The position numbers were made by a program, and so were the translations under genes. The notes below the pieces were generated by a model. The model was not told the DNA's origin. It did not search any database and worked only from the letters and a program-made list of their open reading frames with translations. From an uncultured Fluviicola sp. (GTDB taxonomy: Bacteria; Bacteroidota; Bacteroidia; Flavobacteriales; Crocinitomicaceae), in the NCBI RefSeq assembly GCF_946478805.1, contig NZ_CAMLDC010000021.1, forward strand, positions 1 to 64,000: a stretch of 64,000 nt of DNA, written 5' to 3'. Below, in pieces: positions 17,535-25,252 of this stretch (position 1 is its first letter; every line of letters begins with the position of its first letter).

Positions 17535-17990
17535 ATGCAACAACAAGATCTGCAGTTAACAGTCAGAAACATATTTTCAGCATATTTGGAGCAAAACGGG
17601 CACCGGAAGACACCCGAGCGCTTTGCTATTTTGGCTGAAATCTATAATTACACAGGTCATTTTGATATTGAGTCTTTGTATATCAAGATGAAGAATCAAA
17701 ACTACCGTGTTTCGAGGGCTACCTTGTACAATACAATCGAGCTTTTGTTGGCATGTAACCTGGTGAGAAAGCATCAATTCGGTAAGAACCTGGCACAGTT
17801 TGAAAAATCTCACGGATCAAAACAGCACGACCATGTCATCATTACGGATACAGGGGAAGTGATCGAGTTTTGCGATCCGAGAGTTCAAAATATCAAAGCA
17901 ACTATCGAAGAAATCTTCGGGGTTAAAATCCAACATCATTCGCTTTATTTCTACGGAGTTAGAAACGAAGAGAATGAACAAGGTAAATAA
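17535..17990 (+). CDS. Fur family transcriptional regulator
   Basis: 151 residues. Winged helix: [27 protein letters not shown] and [12 protein letters not shown], the Fur DNA-binding helix. Dimerisation and metal part: [18 protein letters not shown] with C-terminal HHSLYFYG. The usual pair of CxxC motifs is absent, so a structural zinc site of the E. coli Fur type is not visible. Family members repress iron, zinc or peroxide genes with a metal cofactor; which metal cannot be told. Its stop overlaps the STAS gene start by one base, and that gene overlaps purA, so all three form one transcript. Confidence 0.85.
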   Translation: MQQQDLQLTVRNIFSAYLEQNGHRKTPERFAILAEIYNYTGHFDIESLYIKMKNQNYRVSRATLYNTIELLLACNLVRKHQFGKNLAQFEKSHGSKQHDHVIITDTGEVIEFCDPRVQNIKATIEEIFGVKIQHHSLYFYGVRNEENEQGK

Positions 17991-18343
17991 TGAGTGCTCA
18001 GTTTGAAATAACGAAGTCATCGAATTTTGTATTGGTCAAAATTTCAGGAAGAATTATTTCTGACGAAGGCTTGTCAGCAGCACTTGAACAAATCGAACAG
18101 TCGTTATCCGGTGATTTGAAAGCGGTCCTTTGTGATTGTTCCAAATTGGAATACTGCAATAGTACGGGATTGAATTTCTTCGTGCGCATTCTCACAAGAT
18201 CACGGAAAGTGGGATTGGATTGTGTGTTGGTGAATTTGCAACCGACGGTTAAAAAATTGTTCGAAATATCCAAATTAAACGAAATTTTTAGCTGCTTCAA
18301 TTCTACAGATGAGGTTGAAGCGAAATTTAATAAAGTCAAATGA
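17990..18343 (+). CDS. Stand-alone STAS domain protein (anti-anti-sigma type)
   Basis: 117 residues, one STAS domain. The strand-turn containing the phospho-acceptor is present: LEYCNSTGLNFF matches the D-S-S-G-L motif of SpoIIAA-like factors, with Ser/Thr available. Such proteins act in partner switching with an anti-sigma kinase and a PP2C phosphatase; no kinase is encoded here. A GAF-PP2C phosphatase occurs at 37048. The start overlaps the Fur stop (TAATG) and the end overlaps purA (ATGA). Confidence 0.8.
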   Translation: MSAQFEITKSSNFVLVKISGRIISDEGLSAALEQIEQSLSGDLKAVLCDCSKLEYCNSTGLNFFVRILTRSRKVGLDCVLVNLQPTVKKLFEISKLNEIFSCFNSTDEVEAKFNKVK

Positions 18344-19611
18344 AAGTAGATGTTCTTTTAGGATTACAATGGGGAGATGAGGGGAAAGGAAAAATTGTAG
18401 ACGTTCTTACTCCACAATACGATATTATTGCACGTTTTCAGGGAGGACCGAATGCCGGTCATACACTTGAGTTCGAAGGTATAAAACATGTCCTGCACAC
18501 AATTCCTTCCGGGATTTTTCATAGTAATGTATTGAATTTGATCGGAAACGGTGTAGTGATCGACCCGGTTGTTTTTCAAAAGGAACTGGAAAAACTGGCA
18601 CCTTTCAATATTGATATTAAACAGCGTTTGGTTGTTTCCAAAAAAGCACATTTGATTTTGCCGACACATAAATTGTTGGATGCTGCCTCTGAAGCTTCGA
18701 AAGGAAAAAACAAGATCGGAAGCACCTTGAAAGGAATTGGTCCGACATACATGGATAAAACAGGTAGAAACGGACTTCGTGTAGGAGATATTTTCCTGCC
18801 TTCTTTCAAGGAAAAATACAATACCCTGGTGGAAAAACACCTGAACATGTTGAAACACTACGAAGGTTTTGAATACAACCTGGCAGAATTGGAAGGCCCT
18901 TGGATGGAAGGTGTTGAGGTTCTTAAAGGATTGACAGCCGTTGATAGCGAACAATACTTGAATGATGCAATGAAAGCCGGGAAAAAAATCTTGGCTGAAG
19001 GAGCTCAGGGAACAATGCTGGATATCGATTTCGGAACCTATCCGTTTGTTACTTCATCCAACACCGTTACTGCAGGAACGTGTACCGGACTTGGGATCGC
19101 ACCTTCGAAAATCGGGGATGTGATCGGGATTTTCAAAGCATATTGCACACGTGTCGGTTCCGGACCTTTTCCAACAGAATTGGAAGATGAAGTAGGAGAA
19201 CGGATTCGTCAGGAAGGAAGAGAATTCGGGTCTACAACCGGAAGACCTCGTCGTTGCGGATGGATTGACCTTCCGGCAATGAAATACGCGATTATGATTA
19301 ATGGCGTTACGGAATTGGCAATGATGAAAGCGGATGTATTGGATAAATTCGATACCATTCGTGCTTGTACGAAATACAAGGTAGATGGAGTGGAGCAGGA
19401 TTACATGCCTTATGACATCGATGGAGTGACAATCGAACCTGTTTATGAAGATATTCCGGGATGGAATAAAGACCTGACTCAATTGTCTTCTTTTGCAGAA
19501 GCTCCGCAAGCATTAAAAGATTATGTGAAATATTTGGAACAACATTTGCAAGTGCCCGTAACAACCGTTTCGGTAGGACCGGATCGCAAGCAAACTTTGG
19601 CAACGAGATAA
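18340..19611 (+). CDS. purA: Adenylosuccinate synthetase
   Basis: 423 residues, normal length. It forms adenylosuccinate from IMP, aspartate and GTP, the first committed step to AMP. GTP/IMP-binding signature GLQWGDEGKGKIVD at the N-terminus, GPNAGHT, GIGPTYMDKTGRNGLRVGD, and GAQGTMLDIDFGTYPFVTSSNT are all intact. It is the third gene of the fur-STAS-purA run, overlapping the STAS gene by four bases, so its translation is probably coupled. The LptA-like gene begins one base after its stop codon. Confidence 0.97.
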   Translation: MKVDVLLGLQWGDEGKGKIVDVLTPQYDIIARFQGGPNAGHTLEFEGIKHVLHTIPSGIFHSNVLNLIGNGVVIDPVVFQKELEKLAPFNIDIKQRLVVSKKAHLILPTHKLLDAASEASKGKNKIGSTLKGIGPTYMDKTGRNGLRVGDIFLPSFKEKYNTLVEKHLNMLKHYEGFEYNLAELEGPWMEGVEVLKGLTAVDSEQYLNDAMKAGKKILAEGAQGTMLDIDFGTYPFVTSSNTVTAGTCTGLGIAPSKIGDVIGIFKAYCTRVGSGPFPTELEDEVGERIRQEGREFGSTTGRPRRCGWIDLPAMKYAIMINGVTELAMMKADVLDKFDTIRACTKYKVDGVEQDYMPYDIDGVTIEPVYEDIPGWNKDLTQLSSFAEAPQALKDYVKYLEQHLQVPVTTVSVGPDRKQTLATR

Positions 19612-21219
19612 TTGAAGTTATTCAATACATATATTTATCGAATTGCGCTTTTTTTAAGCGCAATTTTTGTGTGTGCACAATTTTCGTATAGCCAGGGATC
19701 CTGGTTGGAATTATTGCCCGGAGCAAAAAAATTGTCCTACGATGATAAAACCGGAAAACAACGGTTAACGGGTTTTCTGAATTTCAAATACCAGGGAAAT
19801 GTGATGTTTTGCGATTCAGCACATTACAAGGAAAAAACAGGTGAAGTCTGGGCTTACGGGAAAGTGCAGATCAACAAGGCGGACACGCTCAATCTGTTTT
19901 GCGATTCCATGTATTACAATGGAAGGACAAGGCTGGCAAAATTGTGGGGACATGTTCGCATCCGCGATAGGGAATACAAACTGACAACCGATTCATTGGA
20001 TTACGACGCAAAAAGTTCGAAGGCGATTTACCGGAATAAAGGGAAGATTGAGAATATCACGACCAATGAGGTTCTAAGCAGTGTTTACGGATATTTTTAT
20101 CCCAACACCGAAGAAGCCTTTTTCAAAGGGAATGTCGTGTACAAGAGTGATGACTTGAGGTTGACCACTGACACGATGCATTACAATTACCTGGTCCATA
20201 AAGTGTTTTTTTACGGACCAACCGTTGGAGTTACAAAAGACTCGAAATTCTATTGCGACAAAGGTTGGTATCACGTAGAAACGGAAGAGGGCCTACTGAC
20301 CAATAATGCGAAGATAGAACAAGCGCCAAGGATTATTACCGGGGATAGTTTGTTTTATGCTCCAAAACGGAAGTTTGCGGAAGGAAGAGGAAATGTTCAA
20401 ATGCTCGATACAGCGCAAAAAGTGCAATTCAATGCCGGATTTTTCACCTCCGATGGAAACACCTTGAAAGATGTCCTGACGGATTATCCCTTGATCCGCA
20501 TCATGAAATCCAAAGACACGCTCTTTTTAAGGGCGGATACCTTGATTCATTTGCGGGATACTTTAGAGAAAACATTGCGGATCCGGGGCGGACAAGATGT
20601 ACGGATCTTTCAAAATAATATCCAGGGAGTTTCCGATTCATTGGATTATAAAAAAGCAGATGGAGTAATGGATTTGTGGGGGAATGCCCATTTTTGGAGC
20701 TACAATTCCGAACTGACCGGAGATACGATCCGTGTATTCATAAAGAACGATACGCTGATCGATAAAGCACATCTGTTTCCCCGTGCTTTTGCTGCAAATG
20801 AACTGGATTCCGGGAGATATTACAATCAACTTTCAGGCAAAGAGATCTGGTCGTATTTCAAGAATAATGAATTGATCCGATCGGATGTGAACGGTCAGGC
20901 GAAAACTATCTTTTATCCGGAAGAAGAGGAAAAGACGGATTCAGCAATTGTAGTGAAACGTCTTGGATTGAACCGGATTTATTCATCGGATCTGAAGGTT
21001 TATATGGATAGTGGAGAAGTAAAAGGGATTTCCTATATCAATCAGCCTGACGGGAAATTTTATCCAATAGATAAGATCGATCCGGAAGAACAGTTTTTAA
21101 AGGAATTCAAATGGAATCCGATGCTTCGACCTAAAACGTGGCAAGAATTGCAAGAGCCTAGGAAAGTTCCGAAAGAATTGGTCGAGGATAAAAAGGAGCC
21201 AAACGGAAGGAATAAGTAA
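19612..21219 (+). CDS. LptA/OstA-like protein
   Basis: 535 residues. A signal peptide (YRIALFLSAIFVCAQFSYSQ) precedes a chain of OstA-type beta-jelly-roll repeats (GNVMFCDSAHYKEKTGEVWAYGKVQINKADT, DSLDYDAKSSKAIYRNKGKI, GNAHFWSYNSELTGDTIRV), the fold of LptA and the N-terminal domain of LptD. It probably belongs to the lipopolysaccharide transport bridge or a related periplasmic process; it is much longer than E. coli LptA. The only start that keeps the signal peptide is a TTG directly after the purA stop (TAA-TTG), so the gene is likely translated by coupling. It ends 10 bp from a convergent gene. Confidence 0.8.
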   Translation: MKLFNTYIYRIALFLSAIFVCAQFSYSQGSWLELLPGAKKLSYDDKTGKQRLTGFLNFKYQGNVMFCDSAHYKEKTGEVWAYGKVQINKADTLNLFCDSMYYNGRTRLAKLWGHVRIRDREYKLTTDSLDYDAKSSKAIYRNKGKIENITTNEVLSSVYGYFYPNTEEAFFKGNVVYKSDDLRLTTDTMHYNYLVHKVFFYGPTVGVTKDSKFYCDKGWYHVETEEGLLTNNAKIEQAPRIITGDSLFYAPKRKFAEGRGNVQMLDTAQKVQFNAGFFTSDGNTLKDVLTDYPLIRIMKSKDTLFLRADTLIHLRDTLEKTLRIRGGQDVRIFQNNIQGVSDSLDYKKADGVMDLWGNAHFWSYNSELTGDTIRVFIKNDTLIDKAHLFPRAFAANELDSGRYYNQLSGKEIWSYFKNNELIRSDVNGQAKTIFYPEEEEKTDSAIVVKRLGLNRIYSSDLKVYMDSGEVKGISYINQPDGKFYPIDKIDPEEQFLKEFKWNPMLRPKTWQELQEPRKVPKELVEDKKEPNGRNK

Positions 21220-21229
21220 ATTCTGAAAT

Positions 21230-22426
21230 TTAATTCATTTTTGAAAGTTTCCCGGCAGGATCAACCCGATAATTTATAAACCCGTTTTCAGTTTCCTCCA
21301 CCACTATTTTTTCATCCGGTTTGATTTCAAAGAAACGGTATTCAGTCAGGATTTTTCCATTTCCATCCATCAAGGCAAAATTGTAGTTGCTGTTTTCATT
21401 TTCGTTATCGGATTTTCGTTGAACAGCATACAGTTGATCCGTTCCTTCAGAATAAAGTGCGATCACTTGTTGAAATCCATTTCCGCCGATCAGCTGACCG
21501 ATCGAATTCATGACACCCATAAATTTCTCTTCGATGACCTCGGAATCAATCTCCGAATCCATAGTTGTAACCAATGAATCGTATTGGGAAAGTTCCTCTG
21601 CTTTCTGCGCAATGGCCAATTTAGGCAACGTTGAAGCCAAAGTGGAACGAAGGTTTGAACCGGCTTCGAATACAAACTGGCCGTTCCCGACGGAATGGAT
21701 GCTTTTAAAGATCGGAGGGAGGAGGATGGTTCCCTTTGTATCGATGACGCTTGTTTGATTGTGGAAAAAGACTTGTGCATACCCGTATTGAAAATCATCG
21801 GCAGAGGTGAATCGTTCCTTGATTTCGAAATCGCCTTTCCGATCAATAAAACCGATCAGGTTGGATTTGCTCGCTGCTGCCAATCCTTCTGAAAAAGGCG
21901 CTGCATATAGGAATTTGTGCTCAATCACCACATGGTTTTTCTTATTGATAAAACCATATTTCCCGTTCAACTTGGTAAGAAAAAGCGATTCGGTGGGTGC
22001 AAACATCTCGTCGTATTCAAAAGGAATAATGATTCGGCCCAAGGTGTCAACCAATCCGAATTTCTTATCCTTGTTTTGTGACCCGATAATCAATCCATCT
22101 TCCAAGGAAAGTAAACTGTTGAATTGACAAGGAAGCACCATTTTGAATTGATGGTCATAATACCCCAACGAATAGGAGCGCTCGAAACCGTTTGATTTAT
22201 TGATCTTGAAAACAAACAAACCCAAGTCATTTTCGATGATACGGCTGTAAACAAAAGGAACTTTCGTCTGGCCTTTTTCCGTGATTACTCCATATTGTCC
22301 TGCAGCATTTTTAGAAATGAAGCAGGTTCCGTTGTAAATGGCTTTGTGATCCATCTCTTCCTCAAATTGCGCAAGAGAAAAGAAGGATTTGAAAATGATG
22401 AATCCTATTAAAATGAATCGGTTCAA
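21230..22426 (-). CDS. WG-repeat protein
   Basis: 398 residues with a signal peptide (LIGFIIFKSFFSLAQ). WG (KWG) repeats are seen: KNAAGQYGVITEKGQTKVPFVYSRI, KDKKFGLVDTLGRIIIPFEYDEM, LNGKYGFINKKNHVVIEHKF and SNLIGFIDRKGDFEIKERF, four or more units of about 40-50 residues in the first 250 residues. The C-terminal 130 residues are of unknown type. The role is unknown; exported. Its ATG overlaps the stop of the AI-2E transporter gene by four bases, so the two are an operon. Confidence 0.85.
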   Translation of the reverse strand: MNRFILIGFIIFKSFFSLAQFEEEMDHKAIYNGTCFISKNAAGQYGVITEKGQTKVPFVYSRIIENDLGLFVFKINKSNGFERSYSLGYYDHQFKMVLPCQFNSLLSLEDGLIIGSQNKDKKFGLVDTLGRIIIPFEYDEMFAPTESLFLTKLNGKYGFINKKNHVVIEHKFLYAAPFSEGLAAASKSNLIGFIDRKGDFEIKERFTSADDFQYGYAQVFFHNQTSVIDTKGTILLPPIFKSIHSVGNGQFVFEAGSNLRSTLASTLPKLAIAQKAEELSQYDSLVTTMDSEIDSEVIEEKFMGVMNSIGQLIGGNGFQQVIALYSEGTDQLYAVQRKSDNENENSNYNFALMDGNGKILTEYRFFEIKPDEKIVVEETENGFINYRVDPAGKLSKMN

Positions 22427-23481
22427 TGCTCTATTTCTCCTTTCTCGGATAGAATTATTGCGATTCCTCGCGTGGATTTGAACTTGGAAAAGACAATGAC
22501 CATGATCACGGTGATCGGGACACTGAGGAACATACCCGGCAATCCCCAGATGAATCCCCAGAAACCGAGTGCCAGAATCACAACAAGCGGGCTTACGTTC
22601 ATAGTATTCCCCATGATTTTTGGTTCTACAATATTTCCGGCGATGAATTGAATGGAGCCGACACTAAACAGGATAATGAGTGATTCGCTATAGCCTCCGA
22701 ATTGGATGATGGAAAACAGTGCGGGAAGAAAGGAGCTGATCAATACTCCGAAAAAAGGAATAAAGCTGAAAACGAAGACCAATAATGCCCAAAAGAACGG
22801 TGCATTTAGCCCGGTTAATGTAAAAATAGAATAGGCAATGGTGGATGAAATGAGCGCAATGAGCGATTTGATTCCCAAATAATTCGTGATGGCCTTTTCA
22901 ATTCTTTGAGTAATTTGGAGACGTTCATCGTACGCATCCTGGTTGGGGTACATGGCTTTTACCTTGTTCTTGAAAGACGATTCTTCCATGATGATGAAGA
23001 GCATGTAAATCAAAACAATCACAACATTGGAGATAACAGTCTGTAAAGATGTAATGACGGAAGAGATGTATTTATTGATCAAATCATTCGAATTGAAGCT
23101 CTTTGTAATGTCTTCGATTTTGTAAGATGAAAGGCTGTCAAATTCTTTCATGATTGTTGTGAAGTTCTTGTTGTAGACGTCGTAGTATTTGATCAATTCC
23201 TGGATGTTCCGTTCGAAAATGAAACCGATTATCCAAATCAGGAAAAATAAAATAGTGGTACTAAACAATGTTTTGAGCCATTTTGGAAACCACTTGTCTT
23301 TTAATCGGATGATATAGAAAAGTGAACGGATCTTACGCATCAAGAGCCACAGGATAATCCCGAAAATGAGCGGGATAATCAGACTTCGGCCCAGATACAG
23401 GATAATTACGGCAATGGAAAAAATGATCAGCGCATGGCTTGTTGTCTGTACTTTCGGTATTTTCTGAGAAGTATTTTCCAT
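22423..23481 (-). CDS. AI-2E family transporter
   Basis: 352 residues with seven or eight membrane segments: two near the N-terminus (LIIFSIAVIILYLGRSLIIPLIFGIILWLL), a third near residue 70, and the C-terminal bundle with the family pattern ALLVFVFSFIPFFGVLISSFLPALFSI and GNIVEPKIMGNTMNVSPLVVILALGFWGFIWGLPGMFLSVPI. The PKIMG.....SP motif is characteristic. Family members export autoinducer-2 or small substrates, or exchange ions; the substrate is unknown here. First gene of a two-gene operon with the WG-repeat gene. Confidence 0.9.
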   Translation of the reverse strand: MENTSQKIPKVQTTSHALIIFSIAVIILYLGRSLIIPLIFGIILWLLMRKIRSLFYIIRLKDKWFPKWLKTLFSTTILFFLIWIIGFIFERNIQELIKYYDVYNKNFTTIMKEFDSLSSYKIEDITKSFNSNDLINKYISSVITSLQTVISNVVIVLIYMLFIIMEESSFKNKVKAMYPNQDAYDERLQITQRIEKAITNYLGIKSLIALISSTIAYSIFTLTGLNAPFFWALLVFVFSFIPFFGVLISSFLPALFSIIQFGGYSESLIILFSVGSIQFIAGNIVEPKIMGNTMNVSPLVVILALGFWGFIWGLPGMFLSVPITVIMVIVFSKFKSTRGIAIILSEKGEIEH

Positions 23482-23543
23482 ATTTCTTTCGAAATTAAGA
23501 AAAAGCTCGGTGCAATTTCGATTTTAGAAAATTATAACAGGAA

Positions 23544-23589
23544 AAACGCCATTTGTCGTCCCATATTTATAGGGAAACAAATGGCGTTT
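23544..23589 (-). terminator. Intrinsic terminator after fadA
   Basis: On the minus strand AAACGCCATTTGT (from 23589) pairs perfectly over 13 bp with ACAAATGGCGTTT (ending 23544) and is followed by a T-run. It ends the fadA transcript, about 20 bp after the stop codon. Confidence 0.85.
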
Positions 23590-23607
23590 CGATTCGGTTA
23601 AAGGAAC

Positions 23608-24786
23608 TTATTTCAACAACTCAATTACTCCTGCTGCACCTTGTCCGGTTCCAACACACATAGTTACTATTCCGTACTTTTGTTTTCTTCTGCGCAGCTC
23701 ATTGATCATCTGAACAGTCAGTTTTGCTCCGGTACATCCAAGCGGGTGACCCAATGCAATTGCTCCACCGTTTACATTTACAATATCCGGGTTCAAACCA
23801 ACTTCACGAATGACAGCCAATGATTGAGATGCAAATGCTTCGTTCAACTCGAATAAGTTGATGTCGTTCAGGTTCATTCCGGCTTGTTTCAAAGCTTTTG
23901 GAATAGCATCTACCGGGCCGATTCCCATAATGCGCGGTTCCACACCTGCGACGGCATAGCTTACCAAACGAGCGATCGGTTCGATGTTTAATTCTTTCAC
24001 CATTTTCTCGGACATGACCAGCACGAATGCTGCTCCGTCGGAAGTCTGAGAGGAATTCCCGGCTGTTACACTTCCTTGTGCATCAAAAACGGGACGCAGT
24101 TTACCCAAACCTTCAATAGTTGAAACACGTGGACCTTCATCCGTGTCGACATTGTATTTTTTAACTTGTCTTTTTTCGTTTTCATCCAGGAAGATATTTT
24201 CCACTTCAATCGGAACAATATCTTCCTTGAATTTTCCATCCGCGATTGCTTTCAAGGCTTTCTCATGAGAATGTAACGAAAAAATATCCTGGTCTTCACG
24301 ACTGACGTTGAATTGCGTAGCTACTGCCTCGGCCGTTAATCCCATTCCCCAATACCAGGTCGGATTTTCTTTTGCAACTTTCGGATTCGGGACAATTCTC
24401 CAACCTCCCATTGCCATTATTGACATGGATTCGACTCCGCCCGCAATAATACAGTCTGCCATTCCGGCTTCAATTTTTGCCTGGGCGATTGCGATGGTTT
24501 CCAAACCGGATGAACAATACCGATTCACGGTCATTCCCGGAACCTTGTCTGTATTCAGACTCATCAAAGAGATCAAACGCCCGACGTTCAGTCCTTGTTC
24601 GGCTTCCGGAGTGGCATTTCCAACGATCACATCGTCGATCCGCGTTTTTTCTAATTGAGGAACGCTTGCAACCAAGTGCTCAATCACACGGGCTGCCAAA
24701 TCATCAGGTCGGAAGAATCTGAATCCTCCTTTTCCTGCTTTTCCTACTGCTGAGCGGAATCCCGCTACGATATATGCTTTACTCAT
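23608..24786 (-). CDS. fadA: Acetyl-CoA acyltransferase (3-ketoacyl-CoA thiolase)
   Basis: 392 residues from the ATG at 24786, chosen over a longer in-frame extension because MSKAYIVAGFRSAVGK is the typical thiolase start. It cleaves 3-ketoacyl-CoA to acetyl-CoA and a shortened acyl-CoA. Catalytic Cys91 is in VNRYCSSGLETIAIAQ; the second catalytic block is NVNGGAIALGHPLGCTGA, and the final Cys is in MCVGTGQGAAGV. It is the last gene of the minus-strand group with the FadN-type enzyme and MarR, but 466 bp holding an S23 gene separate it from that enzyme. Confidence 0.95.
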   Translation of the reverse strand: MSKAYIVAGFRSAVGKAGKGGFRFFRPDDLAARVIEHLVASVPQLEKTRIDDVIVGNATPEAEQGLNVGRLISLMSLNTDKVPGMTVNRYCSSGLETIAIAQAKIEAGMADCIIAGGVESMSIMAMGGWRIVPNPKVAKENPTWYWGMGLTAEAVATQFNVSREDQDIFSLHSHEKALKAIADGKFKEDIVPIEVENIFLDENEKRQVKKYNVDTDEGPRVSTIEGLGKLRPVFDAQGSVTAGNSSQTSDGAAFVLVMSEKMVKELNIEPIARLVSYAVAGVEPRIMGIGPVDAIPKALKQAGMNLNDINLFELNEAFASQSLAVIREVGLNPDIVNVNGGAIALGHPLGCTGAKLTVQMINELRRRKQKYGIVTMCVGTGQGAAGVIELLK

Positions 24787-24793
24787 TTTTTTA

Positions 24794-25252
24794 GATTTGA
24801 GACGAAAGACGAAAGACAAAAGACTTTAATTCATTTCTTTTGCTTTAGTCTCGTCGTCTTAATTATTAATTTTTTGTTTGAATCCAGTTATCATTCGTTG
24901 TAAGTTTTGACACTTTTCAATAATTAATTCATTATCTATTTGAAATAGATCCTGAGCAATTATCAACTGAGTTTCCAATTCAAAACTTGATCCCAAAGCG
25001 ATGTCTAAAAAGTGCGAAAATTCTTTAATAGAACTGCGACTGCTTCCTTCTGCAATATTTGACGGAACAGAAACTGCGCATCTAGTTATCTGTGACTTCA
25101 ATCCGAAACGCTCGTCCACAGGAAATAAGGCGATAATTTCATAAACTTCCTTTACGATGTTCATGGATTGTATCCAAATTTCCAGTTTTCTAAAATTATG
25201 TTTCGACATTTTAATCAAGTCTTTAGTCTATCGTCTCAGGTCTTCAGTCTTT
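24794..25252 (-). mobile_element. AGAC hairpin arms bracketing an S23 ORF (putative IVS-like element)
   Basis: Read on the minus strand, an arm (25252-25211) of the form AGACTGAAGACCTGAGACGA, ending GACTTGATTA, is followed by the S23 ORF. A second arm (about 24826-24794) then reads AGTCTTTTGTCTTTCGTCTT, ending CGTCTCAAATCT. The same two arms, joined by only a few bases, form the solo hairpins at 56134-56204 and 11205-11284. The unit fills the space between the fadN-type stop (25253) and the fadA start (24786). No transposase is present, so mobility is inference. Confidence 0.55.
24859..25209 (-). CDS. S23 family four-helix-bundle protein
   Basis: 116 residues from the ATG at 25209; an upstream TTG would start inside the hairpin arm. 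Four amphipathic helices with the family signature: KLEIWIQSMNIVKEVYEI, LFPVDERFGLKSQITRCAVSVPSNIAEG, SRSSIKEFSHFLDIALGSSFELETQL and the last helix ending FKQKI. This is the TIGR02436/23S rRNA intervening-sequence protein family, also related to the accessory proteins of diversity-generating retroelements. Its biochemical role is unproven; a nucleic-acid-binding pentamer is known for relatives. Here there is no rRNA gene. It sits in the beta-oxidation operon, same strand, between AGAC-hairpin arms. Confidence 0.9.
   Translation of the reverse strand: MSKHNFRKLEIWIQSMNIVKEVYEIIALFPVDERFGLKSQITRCAVSVPSNIAEGSSRSSIKEFSHFLDIALGSSFELETQLIIAQDLFQIDNELIIEKCQNLQRMITGFKQKINN

Noticed and set aside
24794..25252. 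Classifying the S23 unit as a 23S rRNA intervening sequence
   Set aside because: No rRNA sequence surrounds it; it lies between two protein genes. Only the layout is similar, so it is reported as IVS-like.
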